Assembly (NCBI RefSeq): GCF_002795825.1
Contig: NZ_CP018800.1
Span: 1,054,001-1,118,000 of the forward strand
Source of the DNA: Mariprofundus ferrinatatus
GTDB taxonomy: Bacteria > Pseudomonadota > Zetaproteobacteria > Mariprofundales > Mariprofundaceae
Direction: 5' to 3'
Length of the DNA stretch: 64,000 nt
The position numbers and the translations under genes are program-made. The notes beneath the pieces were generated by a model. The model did not search any database. It was not told the DNA's origin and was given only the letters and a program-made list of their open reading frames with translations. Below are positions 1-8,888 of the stretch, in pieces (position 1 is the first letter of the stretch; each line of letters starts with the position of its first letter).

Positions 1-1
1 C

Positions 2-2338
2 ATGCAGGATCTTGGATGCACCTATGACAAACCGTTCAAGAAATCGGCGCGTGTGGTTGGTGACGTCATTGGTAAGTACCATCCGCACGGCGACTCTGCT
101 GTCTATGATGCCATGGTGCGTATGGCGCAGCCGTGGAGCATGCGTCATCTCCTGATTGACGGGCAGGGCAACTTCGGTTCCGTCGATGGCGATTCACCGG
201 CTGCGATGCGTTATACCGAAGCGCGCATGAGCCGCGTTGCTGCAGAGCTGCTTGCCGATATCGATAAGAATACCGTCGATTTTGCACCCAACTACGATGA
301 GTCGCTGAAAGAGCCGAAGGTGCTGCCTGCCAAGTATCCGAACCTGCTGGTCAATGGTTCGCAGGGTATCGCAGTTGGTATGGCAACCAATATTCCGCCG
401 CATAACCTCGGCGAAGCGATCAACGCATCGATCGCACTGGTACGCAATCCCGATATTGATGAAGATGAGCTGATGCAGATCATGCCGGGTCCCGATTTCC
501 CTACCGGCGGCTTTATCTATGGTCGCAAGGGTATCCGTGATGCATTTCTCACCGGCCGCGGCTCGGTCACCATGCGCGCCAAGGCGATGGTTGAGATCCA
601 TCCGCGCACCAAGCGCGAAGCACTGATTATTGCCGAATTGCCGTATCAGGTGAACAAGGCGAACCTGATCGAGAATATCGCCAATCTGGTACGCGACAAG
701 AAGCTGGAGGGGATCTCCGACCTGCGTGACGAGTCGGATCGCGACGGCATGCGCATCTGTATCGAGCTGAAGCGGGGCGAGATTCCGGAGGTTGTTCTCA
801 ATAACCTCTACAAACACACCCAGCTGCAGTGCAACTTCGGCTGCAACCTGCTCTCACTCGTTGACGGTCAGCCGAAACTCTGTGGAGTGCGCGAACTGCT
901 GCTGCACTTCCTCGATCACCGCCGTCAGGTGGTTACACGCCGCTGTCTCTTCGATCTGGCCAAGGCCGAGGCGCGTGCCCATATCCTGGAAGGATTGCTG
1001 ATTGCACTCGATAACATCGACGAGGTGATCAAGCTGATCAGGGCCAGTGCTACGCCGGCGGACGCCAAGGTTGGCCTGATGGATCGTTTCGGCTTGTCGG
1101 AGAAACAGGCTCAGGCGATTCTCGATATGCGTCTGCATCGCCTGACAGGCCTGGAGCGTGACAAGATCCAGGGCGAATATGATGAGCTGCAGCTGTTGAT
1201 TGCACATCTGAAAGCGATTCTCGCCGATGAAAAACTACTCATGGATGTGATCGTTGAGGAGCTGGAGGAGGTGCGCGACAAGTACGCCGATCCGCGCCGC
1301 TCCGAGATCATGGATGAAACTGCCGAACTCTCCGTTGAAGATCTGATCACCGAAGAGGATATGGTGGTGACCATCTCCAATGAGGGTTACATCAAGCGTA
1401 ATGCGGCATCGCTCTACCGGGCCCAGCGTCGCGGCGGCAAAGGCAAGACTGCCATGACCACCAAGGAAGAGGATTTCGTGCAGCAGCTGATGGTGGCCTC
1501 CACCCACGACTTCCTGCTCTTCTTCTCCGATCGCGGTCGTGTATTCCGCAAGAAGGTCTATGAGGTGCCGCAGGCGGGTCGTGCAGCACGAGGTAAGGCA
1601 CTGGTGAACCTGTTGCCGGTGGAGAAGGATGAGAAGATCTCAGCCACACTGGCGATCCGTGAATTCGATGGCGGCCAGTACATCGTCATGGCCACCAGCA
1701 ACGGCGTGATCAAGAAGACGCTGCTCTCCGAATACAAGAATATCCGTGCCAACGGCATTATCGCCATCAATATCGATGATGATGACGACCTGATCGCGGT
1801 CACCGTGTCCAACGGCGAGCAGGATATCATGCTCTGCGCCAGTAACGGTAAGGCGATCCGCTTCTCGGAAAGTGATGTGCGCCCGATGGGACGTTCCACA
1901 CGCGGTGTCACCGGCATGCGCATGTCCAAGGGCGAGCATCTGATCTCGATGACGCTTGTAAATGATCGCGCCAGCCTGCTGGCGGTTTCCGAGAACGGAT
2001 TCGGAAAGCGCACCTCGGTCGGCGAGTACAACGTGCAGAAACGCGGTGGTCAGGGTGTGTTTACGCTCAAGACCGGCGGCCGTAACGGCAAAATGATCGG
2101 GGCACTGCTGGTGATCGATGAGGATCAGGTGATGATGATGACCGATACCGGGCGCCTGGTACGCATCAAGGTCGACTCCGTATCGGTCATCGGCCGCAAC
2201 ACCCAGGGTGTGAAGCTGATCGGCTGTGAAGCGGGTGAACGTGTCATCGGTGCGGTGCGCGTGGTTGAGAAGCAGGATGAAGAGTCCGAGGAAGAGGCCA
2301 TTGGAGAGGCCAATGGAGAGGGAACCGAAGAGGCATGA
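2..2338 (+). CDS. gyrA: DNA gyrase subunit A, 5' end cut by window
   Basis: GyrA breaks and rejoins DNA in the gyrase heterotetramer to introduce negative supercoils. The frame is open at the left edge. The first visible Met matches an internal residue, and by comparison with the E. coli protein about 51 residues are missing. The HGDSAVYD stretch carries Ser and Asp at the two quinolone-resistance positions, the sensitive state. The catalytic Tyr lies in AAMRYTEAR (visible residue 71). The C-terminal beta-pinwheel begins near residue 475 with an intact GyrA box, QRRGGKG, required for DNA wrapping, and ends in an acidic Glu-rich tail. Its stop overlaps the serS start (ATGA), so the two are probably translationally coupled. 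Confidence 0.97.
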   Translation: MQDLGCTYDKPFKKSARVVGDVIGKYHPHGDSAVYDAMVRMAQPWSMRHLLIDGQGNFGSVDGDSPAAMRYTEARMSRVAAELLADIDKNTVDFAPNYDESLKEPKVLPAKYPNLLVNGSQGIAVGMATNIPPHNLGEAINASIALVRNPDIDEDELMQIMPGPDFPTGGFIYGRKGIRDAFLTGRGSVTMRAKAMVEIHPRTKREALIIAELPYQVNKANLIENIANLVRDKKLEGISDLRDESDRDGMRICIELKRGEIPEVVLNNLYKHTQLQCNFGCNLLSLVDGQPKLCGVRELLLHFLDHRRQVVTRRCLFDLAKAEARAHILEGLLIALDNIDEVIKLIRASATPADAKVGLMDRFGLSEKQAQAILDMRLHRLTGLERDKIQGEYDELQLLIAHLKAILADEKLLMDVIVEELEEVRDKYADPRRSEIMDETAELSVEDLITEEDMVVTISNEGYIKRNAASLYRAQRRGGKGKTAMTTKEEDFVQQLMVASTHDFLLFFSDRGRVFRKKVYEVPQAGRAARGKALVNLLPVEKDEKISATLAIREFDGGQYIVMATSNGVIKKTLLSEYKNIRANGIIAINIDDDDDLIAVTVSNGEQDIMLCASNGKAIRFSESDVRPMGRSTRGVTGMRMSKGEHLISMTLVNDRASLLAVSENGFGKRTSVGEYNVQKRGGQGVFTLKTGGRNGKMIGALLVIDEDQVMMMTDTGRLVRIKVDSVSVIGRNTQGVKLIGCEAGERVIGAVRVVEKQDEESEEEAIGEANGEGTEEA

Positions 2339-3615
2339 TAGACAGACAGGCTTTACGTCGAGATTTTGATGCGATGCAGGCAGCGCTTGCCCGTCGCGGT
2401 GCCGATGTGGTGGGCGAAGGCTCCCCGTGGGCGCGTGTTTCCGAGCTCGATGCGCGCCAGCGCGAACTGAAGACCGAATCGGAGACGTTGCAGGCAGAGC
2501 GCAACCGCGTCTCCAAAGAGATCGGGCTCAGGAAGGGCAAGGGCGAGGATGCATCCGCGGCAATCGCTGCGATGGGGGAGGTTTCCCGTCGTGTGAAAGA
2601 GCTCGATGCCCTGACCAAAGAGGCGGAGGCCCAGTTTGCCGCGGCCCTGCTTGAGATTCCCAATCCGCTGCACGACTCGGTGCCGGACGGATCGGGTGAA
2701 GAGGATAATGTTGAGGTCAGCCGCTGGGGCAGCCCGAGAACGGATGCTGTGCCTGCCCACTGGGATATCGGAACCGATCTCGGCATTCTCGATTTCGAGG
2801 CGGGGGCGACCCTTGCAGGTTCCCGGTTCACGGTGCTCAGGGGGGCCGCAGCGCGTCTGGAGCGCGGACTGATGCAGTTTATGCTCGATCTGCATGCCGA
2901 TCATCATGGCTATGAAGAGGTGTGGGTGCCTGCCATTGCCAATGCCAGAACGATGACCGGTACAGGCCAGTTGCCGAAATTTGCCGAGGATCTCTATAAG
3001 CTGGAGGAGGAGGATGCCTATCTGATCCCGACAGCCGAAGTGCCGGTCACCAATCTCTACCAGGATAAGATTCTTGATGCCTCGGAGCTGCCGAAGCGTC
3101 ACTGCGCCTATACCCCGTGCTTCAGGCGTGAAGCGGGTTCGGCAGGACGTGATGTGCGCGGTATGATCCGCCAGCACCAGTTTGATAAGGTGGAGCTGGT
3201 GCATATCACCACGCCTGAGCGTGCGCTCTCCGATCTTGAGGAGCTTACCGCGCATGCCGAGGCTGTTCTGCAGGCGCTGGAGCTACCGTACCGCAAGGTG
3301 GAGCTCTGCACCGCCGATATCGGTTTCTCATCCCAGAAAACCTACGATCTCGAGGTATGGCTGCCGAGCCAGCAGTGCTATCGTGAAATCTCATCCTGCT
3401 CATCCTTCGGCCAGTTCCAGGGTCGACGGGCAGGCATCCGCTTCCGCGAGGAGGGGGGTAAGCCGCAACCGGCCGCAACGCTCAACGGTTCGGGACTTGC
3501 CATCGGCCGCACGCTGGTTGCCCTGCTTGAGAACGGCTGGCAGCAGGATGGCTCGGTTCGTATCCCCGAATCGCTGCGTCCTTATGTTGGTGGTTTAGAG
3601 GTAATTCGCCCATAA
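2335..3615 (+). CDS. serS: Seryl-tRNA synthetase
   Basis: Class II synthetase that charges tRNA-Ser (and tRNA-Sec) with serine in the cytoplasm. Its 426 residues are the usual length. The N-terminal ~110 residues are the charged coiled-coil arm that grips the long variable arm of tRNA-Ser. The catalytic core has the serine-pocket motif TAEVPVTN, motif 2 ([11 protein letters not shown], about residue 263) and motif 3 ([17 protein letters not shown], about 384-400). The ATG overlaps the gyrA stop by 4 bp. A strong terminator follows 33 bp after the stop, so gyrA-serS is the end of a transcription unit. Confidence 0.97.
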   Translation: MIDRQALRRDFDAMQAALARRGADVVGEGSPWARVSELDARQRELKTESETLQAERNRVSKEIGLRKGKGEDASAAIAAMGEVSRRVKELDALTKEAEAQFAAALLEIPNPLHDSVPDGSGEEDNVEVSRWGSPRTDAVPAHWDIGTDLGILDFEAGATLAGSRFTVLRGAAARLERGLMQFMLDLHADHHGYEEVWVPAIANARTMTGTGQLPKFAEDLYKLEEEDAYLIPTAEVPVTNLYQDKILDASELPKRHCAYTPCFRREAGSAGRDVRGMIRQHQFDKVELVHITTPERALSDLEELTAHAEAVLQALELPYRKVELCTADIGFSSQKTYDLEVWLPSQQCYREISSCSSFGQFQGRRAGIRFREEGGKPQPAATLNGSGLAIGRTLVALLENGWQQDGSVRIPESLRPYVGGLEVIRP

Positions 3616-3647
3616 TTACAAGGGGTAGCTTCATAGGATAAAGTAAT

Positions 3648-3680
3648 AAAGCACCCTGTAGAGCAGGGTGCTTTTGTTTA
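3648..3680 (+). terminator. Rho-independent terminator after serS
   Basis: A 10-bp stem AAGCACCCTG / CAGGGTGCTT with a 5-nt loop, followed by TTTTGTTT. It closes the gyrA-serS unit and marks the start of the A+T-rich accessory patch. Confidence 0.9.
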
Positions 3681-3775
3681 TGCATTTGTGATTTACTCCT
3701 GAATCCAATGAGCCAATTTGTCTTTCGTTTTATCCATTCCCCCCCCCTATACAAATTCCTGTTTTCATAATTATA

Positions 3776-3793
3776 GACAATATATAAGTTGTC
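3776..3793. promoter_or_regulatory. Operator-like palindrome 1 (GACAA-N8-TTGTC)
   Basis: The palindrome GACAA-TATATAAG-TTGTC sits about 90 bp upstream of the mobile mystery protein A start. A second copy of the same half-sites and spacing occurs at 3841-3860. Two matched palindromes in front of a helix-turn-helix gene suggest autoregulatory operators (inference). Confidence 0.6.
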
Positions 3794-3821
3794 AAAATAC
3801 CACATATAGTATTTATATATG

Positions 3822-3860
3822 TTGACTAAAAGATTTGTTGTGACAACATATAGATTGTCA
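3822..3860 (+). promoter_or_regulatory. Probable promoter overlapped by operator palindrome 2
   Basis: A -35-like TTGACT at 3822-3827 is followed 18-19 bp on by the weak -10-like CATATA/ACATAT. The perfect palindrome TGACAA-CATATAGA-TTGTCA occupies 3841-3860 and covers that -10. A repressor bound there would block transcription of the mobile mystery A/B operon. Confidence 0.5.
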
Positions 3861-3880
3861 TGAGTGGCAGGAGGCAAGTT

Positions 3881-4348
3881 ATGAACGTACAAAGTAGAGC
3901 TTTTGCCCGCAAACAGTTGGATCAAAAGCTGGAATCATTTTCAGGGCTTATAAGGTCACATCCTCCAGTGCGAGGATGGATTCGTGCCATACGCGATGCC
4001 CTTGGCATGACAGGAGAACAGCTTGCGCGGCGTATTGGCGTGCAAAAGCAGCGTGTAGCTGCACTGGAGAAGGGTGAGGTTGCTGGAACGGCTACAATCA
4101 ACTCCCTTAAGAAAGCTGCTGAAGCGATGGATTGTGTGTTTGTTTATGCACTGGTGCCGCGTGACAGCCTGGAGGCCAATGTAGAGCAACAGGCGCGCAA
4201 GTATGCCGAGAAGATTCACTCAGCTATTCAGCATTCGATGGTGCTGGAGCAGCAGGGACTCACTGTTGATGAGAGCGGCCAGGGTATTAAGGCGAATACG
4301 GAGAAGTTCATTCGTGAAACACCCAAGGATATTTGGGAGATCAATTAG
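3881..4348 (+). CDS. Mobile mystery protein A (HTH regulator)
   Basis: 155-residue DNA-binding protein of the mobile mystery protein A family (TIGR02612 type), always found paired with the Fic-domain protein B in scattered, transferable loci. A helix-turn-helix lies at about residues 35-62 (ALGMTGEQLARRIGVQKQRV), and the N-terminus ARKQLDQKL is family-typical. An ATG at 3860 is also in frame. The ATG at 3881 is preferred because AGGAGG lies 6 nt before it and because 3860 lies inside the palindrome. Its stop overlaps the GTG of protein B by one base. It probably represses its own operon through the two palindromes. The pair resembles a toxin-antitoxin arrangement, but that function is inference. 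Confidence 0.88.
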   Translation: MNVQSRAFARKQLDQKLESFSGLIRSHPPVRGWIRAIRDALGMTGEQLARRIGVQKQRVAALEKGEVAGTATINSLKKAAEAMDCVFVYALVPRDSLEANVEQQARKYAEKIHSAIQHSMVLEQQGLTVDESGQGIKANTEKFIRETPKDIWEIN

Positions 4349-4932
4349 TGCAGTTCGACTATCCACAAGGAGCAACCCCTCTGGATCCAGATGAGGCGGA
4401 GGGGTTGCGACTGACTCATATCACTACCCGCGAAGAGTTAAATATCTTCGAAGCGGAGAATATTCGTACAGGTATGGAGTGGGCATGGCGCTCCCGCCGC
4501 AAGGATATTGTGAGTGAGAGCTTTATATGCCTGCTTCACAAAAAGATGTTTGGTAACGTCTGGAAATGGGCAGGAAAGTTCCGCCAATCCAATAAAAATA
4601 TCGGCGTAGCGCGTGAGATGATTGGCATCGAGCTTCGTCATCTCTGCGAGGATGTGAACTGGTGGATAGAGCATAAGACATTCGTAGCCGATGAGATTGC
4701 AGCTCGCTTTCATCATCGGCTGGTGGCGATTCATCCGTTTGCCAACGGCAATGGTCGCCATGCCCGCATGCTTGCAGACCTGCTGCTGGAGAAGCGACTG
4801 GGGCAAGCAAGGTTCAGTTGGGGCGGTGAGGATATTGCCGATGCGAACGAGTGCCGGGTTCAGTATGTCCGGGCTTTGCAGGCAGCAGATCGGGGTGACT
4901 ATGCACCGCTGCTGCAGTTTGTGAGATCGTAG
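4348..4932 (+). CDS. Mobile mystery protein B (Fic-domain protein)
   Basis: 194-residue Fic-fold protein (TIGR02613 type), partner of protein A. The catalytic Fic loop HPFANGNGRHAR lies at residues 129-140 and has the catalytic His, the anion-binding GNG and the Arg, so AMP transfer or a related nucleotidylation of a protein target is plausible. The GTG at 4348 overlaps the protein A stop (TAGTG), implying coupling. An upstream in-frame TTG at 4333 is less likely. No internal (S/T)xxxE(G/N) inhibitory motif was recognised, so restraint may come from protein A or from transcription. The true target is unknown. Confidence 0.9.
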   Translation: MQFDYPQGATPLDPDEAEGLRLTHITTREELNIFEAENIRTGMEWAWRSRRKDIVSESFICLLHKKMFGNVWKWAGKFRQSNKNIGVAREMIGIELRHLCEDVNWWIEHKTFVADEIAARFHHRLVAIHPFANGNGRHARMLADLLLEKRLGQARFSWGGEDIADANECRVQYVRALQAADRGDYAPLLQFVRS

Positions 4933-5276
4933 ATGATAAAGATCATCTCCGGTGGCCAAACGGGTGTTGATCGCGCCGCACTCGATGCGGCGATGGACGC
5001 GAACTCATCGGCGGGATCTTCATCGCGGCGGCAGAACTGGTAGTCGGCGATCCCGGGCTTATTATCATGAACGGCAATCAGGATGCGCCTGCCGCTCTTC
5101 AGGCAGTCGATGGTCATCAGATCGGTTGGAATGCCATAGTTGCGCATCCGGTTGATCACCCCGACAACGGGATTGATATGATCGAAATCGGCCTGAATCT
5201 GCGCATGCGCCTCTTCAACGGCTTCACAAATCTGTTTAATGGGGGTGTTGTCTTCCAATCCATGCTTCTGTGACAT
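4899..5276 (-). CDS. Small conserved-looking protein, 3' end replaced
   Basis: This 125-residue frame has protein-like composition for its first ~90 residues: charged helices, then NRMRNYGIPTDLMTI, SGRRILIAVHD and YQFCRRDEDPADEF. I recall similar sequences as a small conserved hypothetical in proteobacteria but cannot name a function. Its last ~35 residues are only the antisense of the molybdenum-carrier fragment and of the end of mobile mystery B, so the natural C-terminus appears lost at the junction near 5005. It may be a truncated but still translated gene, or a pseudogene. Confidence 0.45.
   Translation of the reverse strand: MSQKHGLEDNTPIKQICEAVEEAHAQIQADFDHINPVVGVINRMRNYGIPTDLMTIDCLKSGRRILIAVHDNKPGIADYQFCRRDEDPADEFASIAASSAARSTPVWPPEMIFIIYDLTNCSSGA
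4933..5043 (+). pseudogene. Fragment of putative molybdenum-carrier (YpsA/LOG-like) protein
   Basis: The ATG immediately follows the stop of mobile mystery protein B. The first ~21 residues, MIKIISGGQTGVDRAALDAA, match the nucleotide-binding N-terminus of the putative molybdenum-carrier family (PF12694 type), which is normally about 150 residues or more. After residue ~22 the similarity ends and a stop follows at codon 37. The downstream DNA instead codes on the other strand. The gene is broken at about 5000-5008, so this is a decayed 5' fragment. Confidence 0.7.
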
Positions 5277-5329
5277 GAATCAGAAGACTATCAGAAGCTG
5301 CCTGTTTGTCATAACGGTGGCAGGGAGTT

Positions 5330-5390
5330 GGGAAGTGAAATGGGAAGTGAAATGCATTATTTGCAATAAACTTCCCATTTGCTGTATACT
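5330..5390 (+). promoter_or_regulatory. Promoter with GGGAAGT operator repeats upstream of Fic gene
   Basis: TTGCAA (5361-5366) and TATACT (5385-5390) are spaced 18 bp apart. GGGAAGTGAAAT occurs twice in tandem at 5330-5341 and 5342-5353. AAATGGGAAGT (5338-5348) is repeated inverted and perfectly as ACTTCCCATTT (5370-5380), inside the promoter spacer. Three copies of one half-site around a promoter indicate tight repression, perhaps by the N-terminal HTH-like region of the Fic protein itself. Confidence 0.65.
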
Positions 5391-5422
5391 CTGGCATTGC
5401 CGTGAAAATGTCAGGAGATACT

Positions 5423-6319
5423 ATGTATTACAATGATATAGCCTATATTGATAAGCTTGACCGACTTCAGGAAGTCTATCCGATGTCTGCTGCATTGTCG
5501 GAAGCGATCGGTGTTTCCCGTCGTTCGCTTCTCAACTGGCGTGACAGGCCGGATTCAATCAAGGTGGAACATCGCTTTAATATTGATGTGCTTTACTGCA
5601 AACATTTTGTGATTCCCGTGTGGGATACAAAGAAGCAGTCGTTTACACCTGTGCTGTTACCGGATGAGCTTTCCAGCAACGAATTGCTGCTGACGCCGTT
5701 TTTGCGGCGAATCAGTTATGGAACGATCGAGATCGAAACCGGCATGGCGAGGGATGATTTCGAGCGGGCGGTCGATGCGAAAAAACTGCCGAAAAATATG
5801 AGCATTGAGGTATTCCATGAGGCGGTAAATACCTATCTGACGCACAAGTGGCTTTGGCAGAAATGCATTACGCATGGTGAGCGATTCGTGATCAGCGAAG
5901 AGGGTATTCGTTCATTGCATGGCGATTTCATGCGCGGCCTGCGCGATGATGCCGGGTTCTATTCCGGCAAAGTGCGGGTGATGGGTGGCCTTGAGGCGGT
6001 GCATACGACATTACCGGAGGATATTCCAGAGGAGATGAATCGCTGGGTCTTCAAATGCAAGGGTGTGGAAACGATGGATGAGATTGCCAGAGCCCATGCC
6101 TATTTTATTGCGATTCACCCATTCGGAGATGGAAATGGGCGCGTGGGGCGTGGGCTGGTGATGGCGCAATGCCTGAATGCCGGATTAATGCCGCCGCTGT
6201 TTGATGGCGAAAACAGAGCGCTCTATTACGCAGCCATGGAGCATGCGATGGTGCACGGAAGGCATGCACCACTGATTCGCCTCTTTATCGAATCGGCAAA
6301 GAGAGGCAGGCAAGCGTGA
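5423..6319 (+). CDS. Fic family protein with N-terminal HTH-like region
   Basis: 298-residue protein with the canonical Fic motif HPFGDGNGRVGR at about residues 232-243, predicted to transfer AMP or a similar group to a protein hydroxyl. Residues ~20-45 (LSEAIGVSRRSLLNWRDRP) look like a helix-turn-helix. The segment around RRISYGTIEIETG sits where the inhibitory helix of other Fic proteins lies, but lacks a clean (S/T)xxxE(G/N). The ATG at 5423 has AGGAG 5 nt upstream. In-frame GTG 5402 and ATG 5408 lack such a site. It stands alone between its own promoter and a slyD-directed terminator, in accessory DNA. The target is unknown. Confidence 0.88.
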   Translation: MYYNDIAYIDKLDRLQEVYPMSAALSEAIGVSRRSLLNWRDRPDSIKVEHRFNIDVLYCKHFVIPVWDTKKQSFTPVLLPDELSSNELLLTPFLRRISYGTIEIETGMARDDFERAVDAKKLPKNMSIEVFHEAVNTYLTHKWLWQKCITHGERFVISEEGIRSLHGDFMRGLRDDAGFYSGKVRVMGGLEAVHTTLPEDIPEEMNRWVFKCKGVETMDEIARAHAYFIAIHPFGDGNGRVGRGLVMAQCLNAGLMPPLFDGENRALYYAAMEHAMVHGRHAPLIRLFIESAKRGRQA

Positions 6320-6401
6320 GGACAGGTGTCCTTACTATTCGGAGTCGCTATGACGACTTTGAATTGGCCTTCTGTAGATTTATGCGCCATGGAGATGAAT
6401 G

Positions 6402-6430
6402 AAAAAGGCCACCCGAAGGGGTGGCCTTTT
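6402..6430 (-). terminator. Terminator downstream of slyD
   Basis: Stem GGCCACCC / GGGTGGCC with a 4-nt loop and A/T tracts on both sides. It can act on both strands and separates the convergent Fic and slyD genes. Confidence 0.88.
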
Positions 6431-6448
6431 CGATGGAGAAGCAGGGGC

Positions 6449-6961
6449 TTAGTGGCAGCCGCACCCTTCGCCGCAGCACTCATCATCGTCATCGTCGCCG
6501 TGCACATGGCCGTGCTCAAGCTCCTCTGCGGTGGCATCGCGGATGTCGGTGATCTCGACAGCGAAGGTTAAATTCTGGCCCGCCAGCGGATGGTTGCCAT
6601 CAATGGTGATGTTGTCGCCATCGACGTTGGTGACGCGGACAAACTCAATGTCGCCACTCTCTGTTTCGGTCTCGAACTCCATATCGGCCTCGATATTATC
6701 GATTCCGTCAAACAGCTCGGCGGAAACGACCTCGACCAGCGCCGGATCGAATTCGCCGTAGGCATCTGCGGCCTCAAGCGTCACATTCAGCTTGTCGCCA
6801 ACGCGTTTGCCCTCCAGTGCCAGTTCAAGCCCGGGAACGATGTTCGCCGCGCCATGCAGGTAGGGCATCGGCTCGCCGCCTGCTGATGTGTCGACAATCT
6901 CGCCGGCATCGTTGGTCAGCGTGTAGTGGAATGAAACAACCTTGTTGTCAGTGATCTGCAT
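6449..6961 (-). CDS. slyD: FKBP-type peptidyl-prolyl isomerase, SlyD-like
   Basis: 170-residue cytoplasmic isomerase/chaperone. The FKBP fold is interrupted by an insert-in-flap domain (about residues 70-120). The tail from about residue 150 is rich in His, Asp and Cys (HGHVHGDDDDDECC, then GCGCH), the Ni/Zn-binding feature of SlyD, which helps HypB load nickel into hydrogenase. The upstream ATG at 6994 would add 11 residues. The ATG at 6961 is chosen because AGGAG precedes it by 6 nt. It is a monocistronic gene with its own terminator. A HypB-like GTPase lies far away in this window, and no hydrogenase is seen. Confidence 0.93.
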   Translation of the reverse strand: MQITDNKVVSFHYTLTNDAGEIVDTSAGGEPMPYLHGAANIVPGLELALEGKRVGDKLNVTLEAADAYGEFDPALVEVVSAELFDGIDNIEADMEFETETESGDIEFVRVTNVDGDNITIDGNHPLAGQNLTFAVEITDIRDATAEELEHGHVHGDDDDDECCGEGCGCH

Positions 6962-7139
6962 CTTTCTCTCCTGAAGCGGTGACGCTCTGATCACCGGCGC
7001 GGCAGACTACGTATTCAGCGCAGGATAAGGAACAGGGATTTTCAGGGTACTCTGCCGCTGTCTCACCTCTCCGCATTGCATTTGGGTGTTGAAGCTGCAA
7101 CATGTCATGCGATGGTCAGGCTGAGATAGGGGAGAGTGG

Positions 7140-8135
7140 ATGCTGCATCAGCGTATCGAGAATTACTGGTGGCATAGCAGGCGCAGGCCGAATGCCCTGC
7201 TGCGCGCGCTCGCCGCGATCTATGCCGTGCTGATGCGGCTTGACCAGAGGCAGCGCGCCAGGCGCGCCGTCACACCACCGATTCCGATGATCTCGGTCGG
7301 CAATATTACAGTCGGTGGCAGCGGCAAGACCCCCTTTGTCATCTGGCTGGCCGCCGAACTGAAAAAGCAGGGGCGCAATCCCGTGCTGCTCTCACGCGGC
7401 GACGGGGCCAATAACCAGGAGCCGCATCTGGTTACAGAATACTCCAGGGCCCGTGAGGTGGGCGATGAGGCGGTGCTGCTAAACCGGCTCAGTGGCTGCC
7501 CGGTCATTGCCGGGCGCGATCGTGTCGCCGGCGCCAGGCTTGCCGCCGATCACGGCGATATTGTTATCCTTGATGACGGTTTCCAGTACCGGCAGCTGGA
7601 CCGGATATGCGATATCGTGCTGGTGCCGAAGGAGGGGGTGGGCAGCGGTTGCCTGCTTCCTGCCGGCCCGCTGAGGGAGCCGCTGTCGGCACTGGCGCGC
7701 GCCGATCTTGTTGTCCGCAGCGGTAGCGGAGATTTCACGCCGCTCTCCGGGCAGCGGGAGTGGAGCTGGTCGGCGAAGCCTGCCCTGGTGCGGGACTGGA
7801 TGCGTCAGGATATTGTTCTGCTGGAGGCCACGAAACCGGTGCATCTGGTTACGGGCATCGCGCGCCCCGGACGCGTGCTTCACGATCTGCAGGGGCTCGG
7901 TTTTGAGGTGGCTGAGTTCAGCCGCTTTGCCGATCACCACGAATATTCCGTGCAGGATGTGGCGCTGCTTCTGCAAACGCATAAGTCGGTTGTCACAACC
8001 GCCAAGGATGCGGTGAAACTCCTGCCGCTTTGGCCACCGGAGTCGCCGTTGTGGGTGCTGGAGCAGCAGGCCGTCGCCGAGGATGGGCTGATCGAGGCGA
8101 TCACTGCAGCGATCAGGGGTGAGACGCCCCTATAG
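7140..8135 (+). CDS. lpxK: Tetraacyldisaccharide 4'-kinase
   Basis: Inner-membrane-associated kinase that phosphorylates the 4' position of the lipid A disaccharide precursor to give lipid IVA. It is 331 residues, family length. The N-terminal segment has a hydrophobic helix (residues ~19-33), then the P-loop ISVGNITVGGSGKTP (about 51-65) and the Asp-rich DDGFQYRQLDR motif near 140-150, which carries catalytic residues in LpxK. It shows that the cell makes lipopolysaccharide. It overlaps the end of a small convergent gene by 6 bp, and no terminator is visible between them. Confidence 0.95.
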   Translation: MLHQRIENYWWHSRRRPNALLRALAAIYAVLMRLDQRQRARRAVTPPIPMISVGNITVGGSGKTPFVIWLAAELKKQGRNPVLLSRGDGANNQEPHLVTEYSRAREVGDEAVLLNRLSGCPVIAGRDRVAGARLAADHGDIVILDDGFQYRQLDRICDIVLVPKEGVGSGCLLPAGPLREPLSALARADLVVRSGSGDFTPLSGQREWSWSAKPALVRDWMRQDIVLLEATKPVHLVTGIARPGRVLHDLQGLGFEVAEFSRFADHHEYSVQDVALLLQTHKSVVTTAKDAVKLLPLWPPESPLWVLEQQAVAEDGLIEAITAAIRGETPL

Positions 8136-8327
8136 CCCCCAGCGGTTGCGGCTTAAGCGGAAAAGGAACTTGCGGCGTTCGCGTTCATTCATATTACGCA
8201 GTGCAATCAGGTAGACCGCCTCATCCTCGGAGTGTGATTCACACAGGGCGATGGCCTGCCGCTGCAGCTCGGCGGGCAGGTTATTGAAGATGGTCAGCGC
8301 ATCAGCGCTCAGGTTTTCAGGGTTCAT
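8130..8327 (-). CDS. Small hypothetical protein
   Basis: A 65-residue soluble, probably helical protein ending in NERERRKFLFRLSRNRW. Its ATG overlaps the stop of the upstream membrane-protein gene by 4 bp, so the two form an operon. Its stop overlaps lpxK by 6 bp in convergent orientation. Tight packing and charged, protein-like composition support coding. I do not recognise a family. Confidence 0.6.
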   Translation of the reverse strand: MNPENLSADALTIFNNLPAELQRQAIALCESHSEDEAVYLIALRNMNERERRKFLFRLSRNRWGL

Positions 8328-8782
8328 GCCGCAATCCGCTCCTCTTCGAATATCCCGTTGACGCGGTAGTTGAAGTAGAAGGGCGAGATCAGCAGCGTCC
8401 AGATGCCGTCGAAGCGGAGCTTTGAACGCTCGCCTGCTGCCGTGATGCTATGCATGGCGCTGCGGGCGGCAAAACCCCAGATGACCAGGGAGATGTTAAA
8501 CAGCAGGCCTGCCGCCTGATCGACATGCTCGATCAGCTCCCCGGGCACAAGCAGCTGTGCGATAAAGGTGAGTAGCGATGCGGGAGCCAGCAGTTGCGGC
8601 AGAGCCGCCGCCCACGCGGGCAGTCGCGCATCCGCTGTGCCGGCGGCACGGTTGATAATGGCGGATTGGCGACGGATGAAATAGGCCAGGTAGAGGCCGA
8701 AGGTGACAAGCGCCAGCGCCACCATCTTCCAGCTCTCGATATAGCGCAGTTCGGCGAGGTGTGAAGTGTCGTGATTGTACAT
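8324..8782 (-). CDS. Predicted inner-membrane protein of unknown function
   Basis: 152 residues with about three hydrophobic segments, near residues 18-37, 57-80 and 88-106. The start resembles small DUF4234-like membrane proteins (WKMVALALVTFGLYLAYFIRRQ), but I cannot assign the family with confidence. It is transcribed away from mntP and coupled by a 4-bp overlap to the small gene behind it. Confidence 0.6.
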   Translation of the reverse strand: MYNHDTSHLAELRYIESWKMVALALVTFGLYLAYFIRRQSAIINRAAGTADARLPAWAAALPQLLAPASLLTFIAQLLVPGELIEHVDQAAGLLFNISLVIWGFAARSAMHSITAAGERSKLRFDGIWTLLISPFYFNYRVNGIFEEERIAA

Positions 8783-8888
8783 GGCGCGGCATGGTGCTGT
8801 GCAAAGCTTAAGCCATGATTAAACAGATGGTTTGGTCTTCTCACGCTCGCGTGTACGATGCGCCGACTTTTTTGTCCGGGAAGGTGGG

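Noticed and set aside
2353-3255. 300-codon minus-strand frame opposite serS
   Set aside because: Shadow of the serS coding sequence, with no ribosome site and no protein-like motifs.
5067-5273. Plus-strand frame overlapping the small minus-strand gene
   Set aside because: Antisense shadow. The minus-strand product has the better composition and a family-like pattern.
6326-6571. Plus-strand frame between the Fic gene and slyD
   Set aside because: It runs through the terminator hairpin and then antisense to the slyD tail. No ribosome site.
8783-8888. yybP-ykoY manganese riboswitch before mntP
   Set aside because: The leader is short and shows none of the expected conserved loop sequences.
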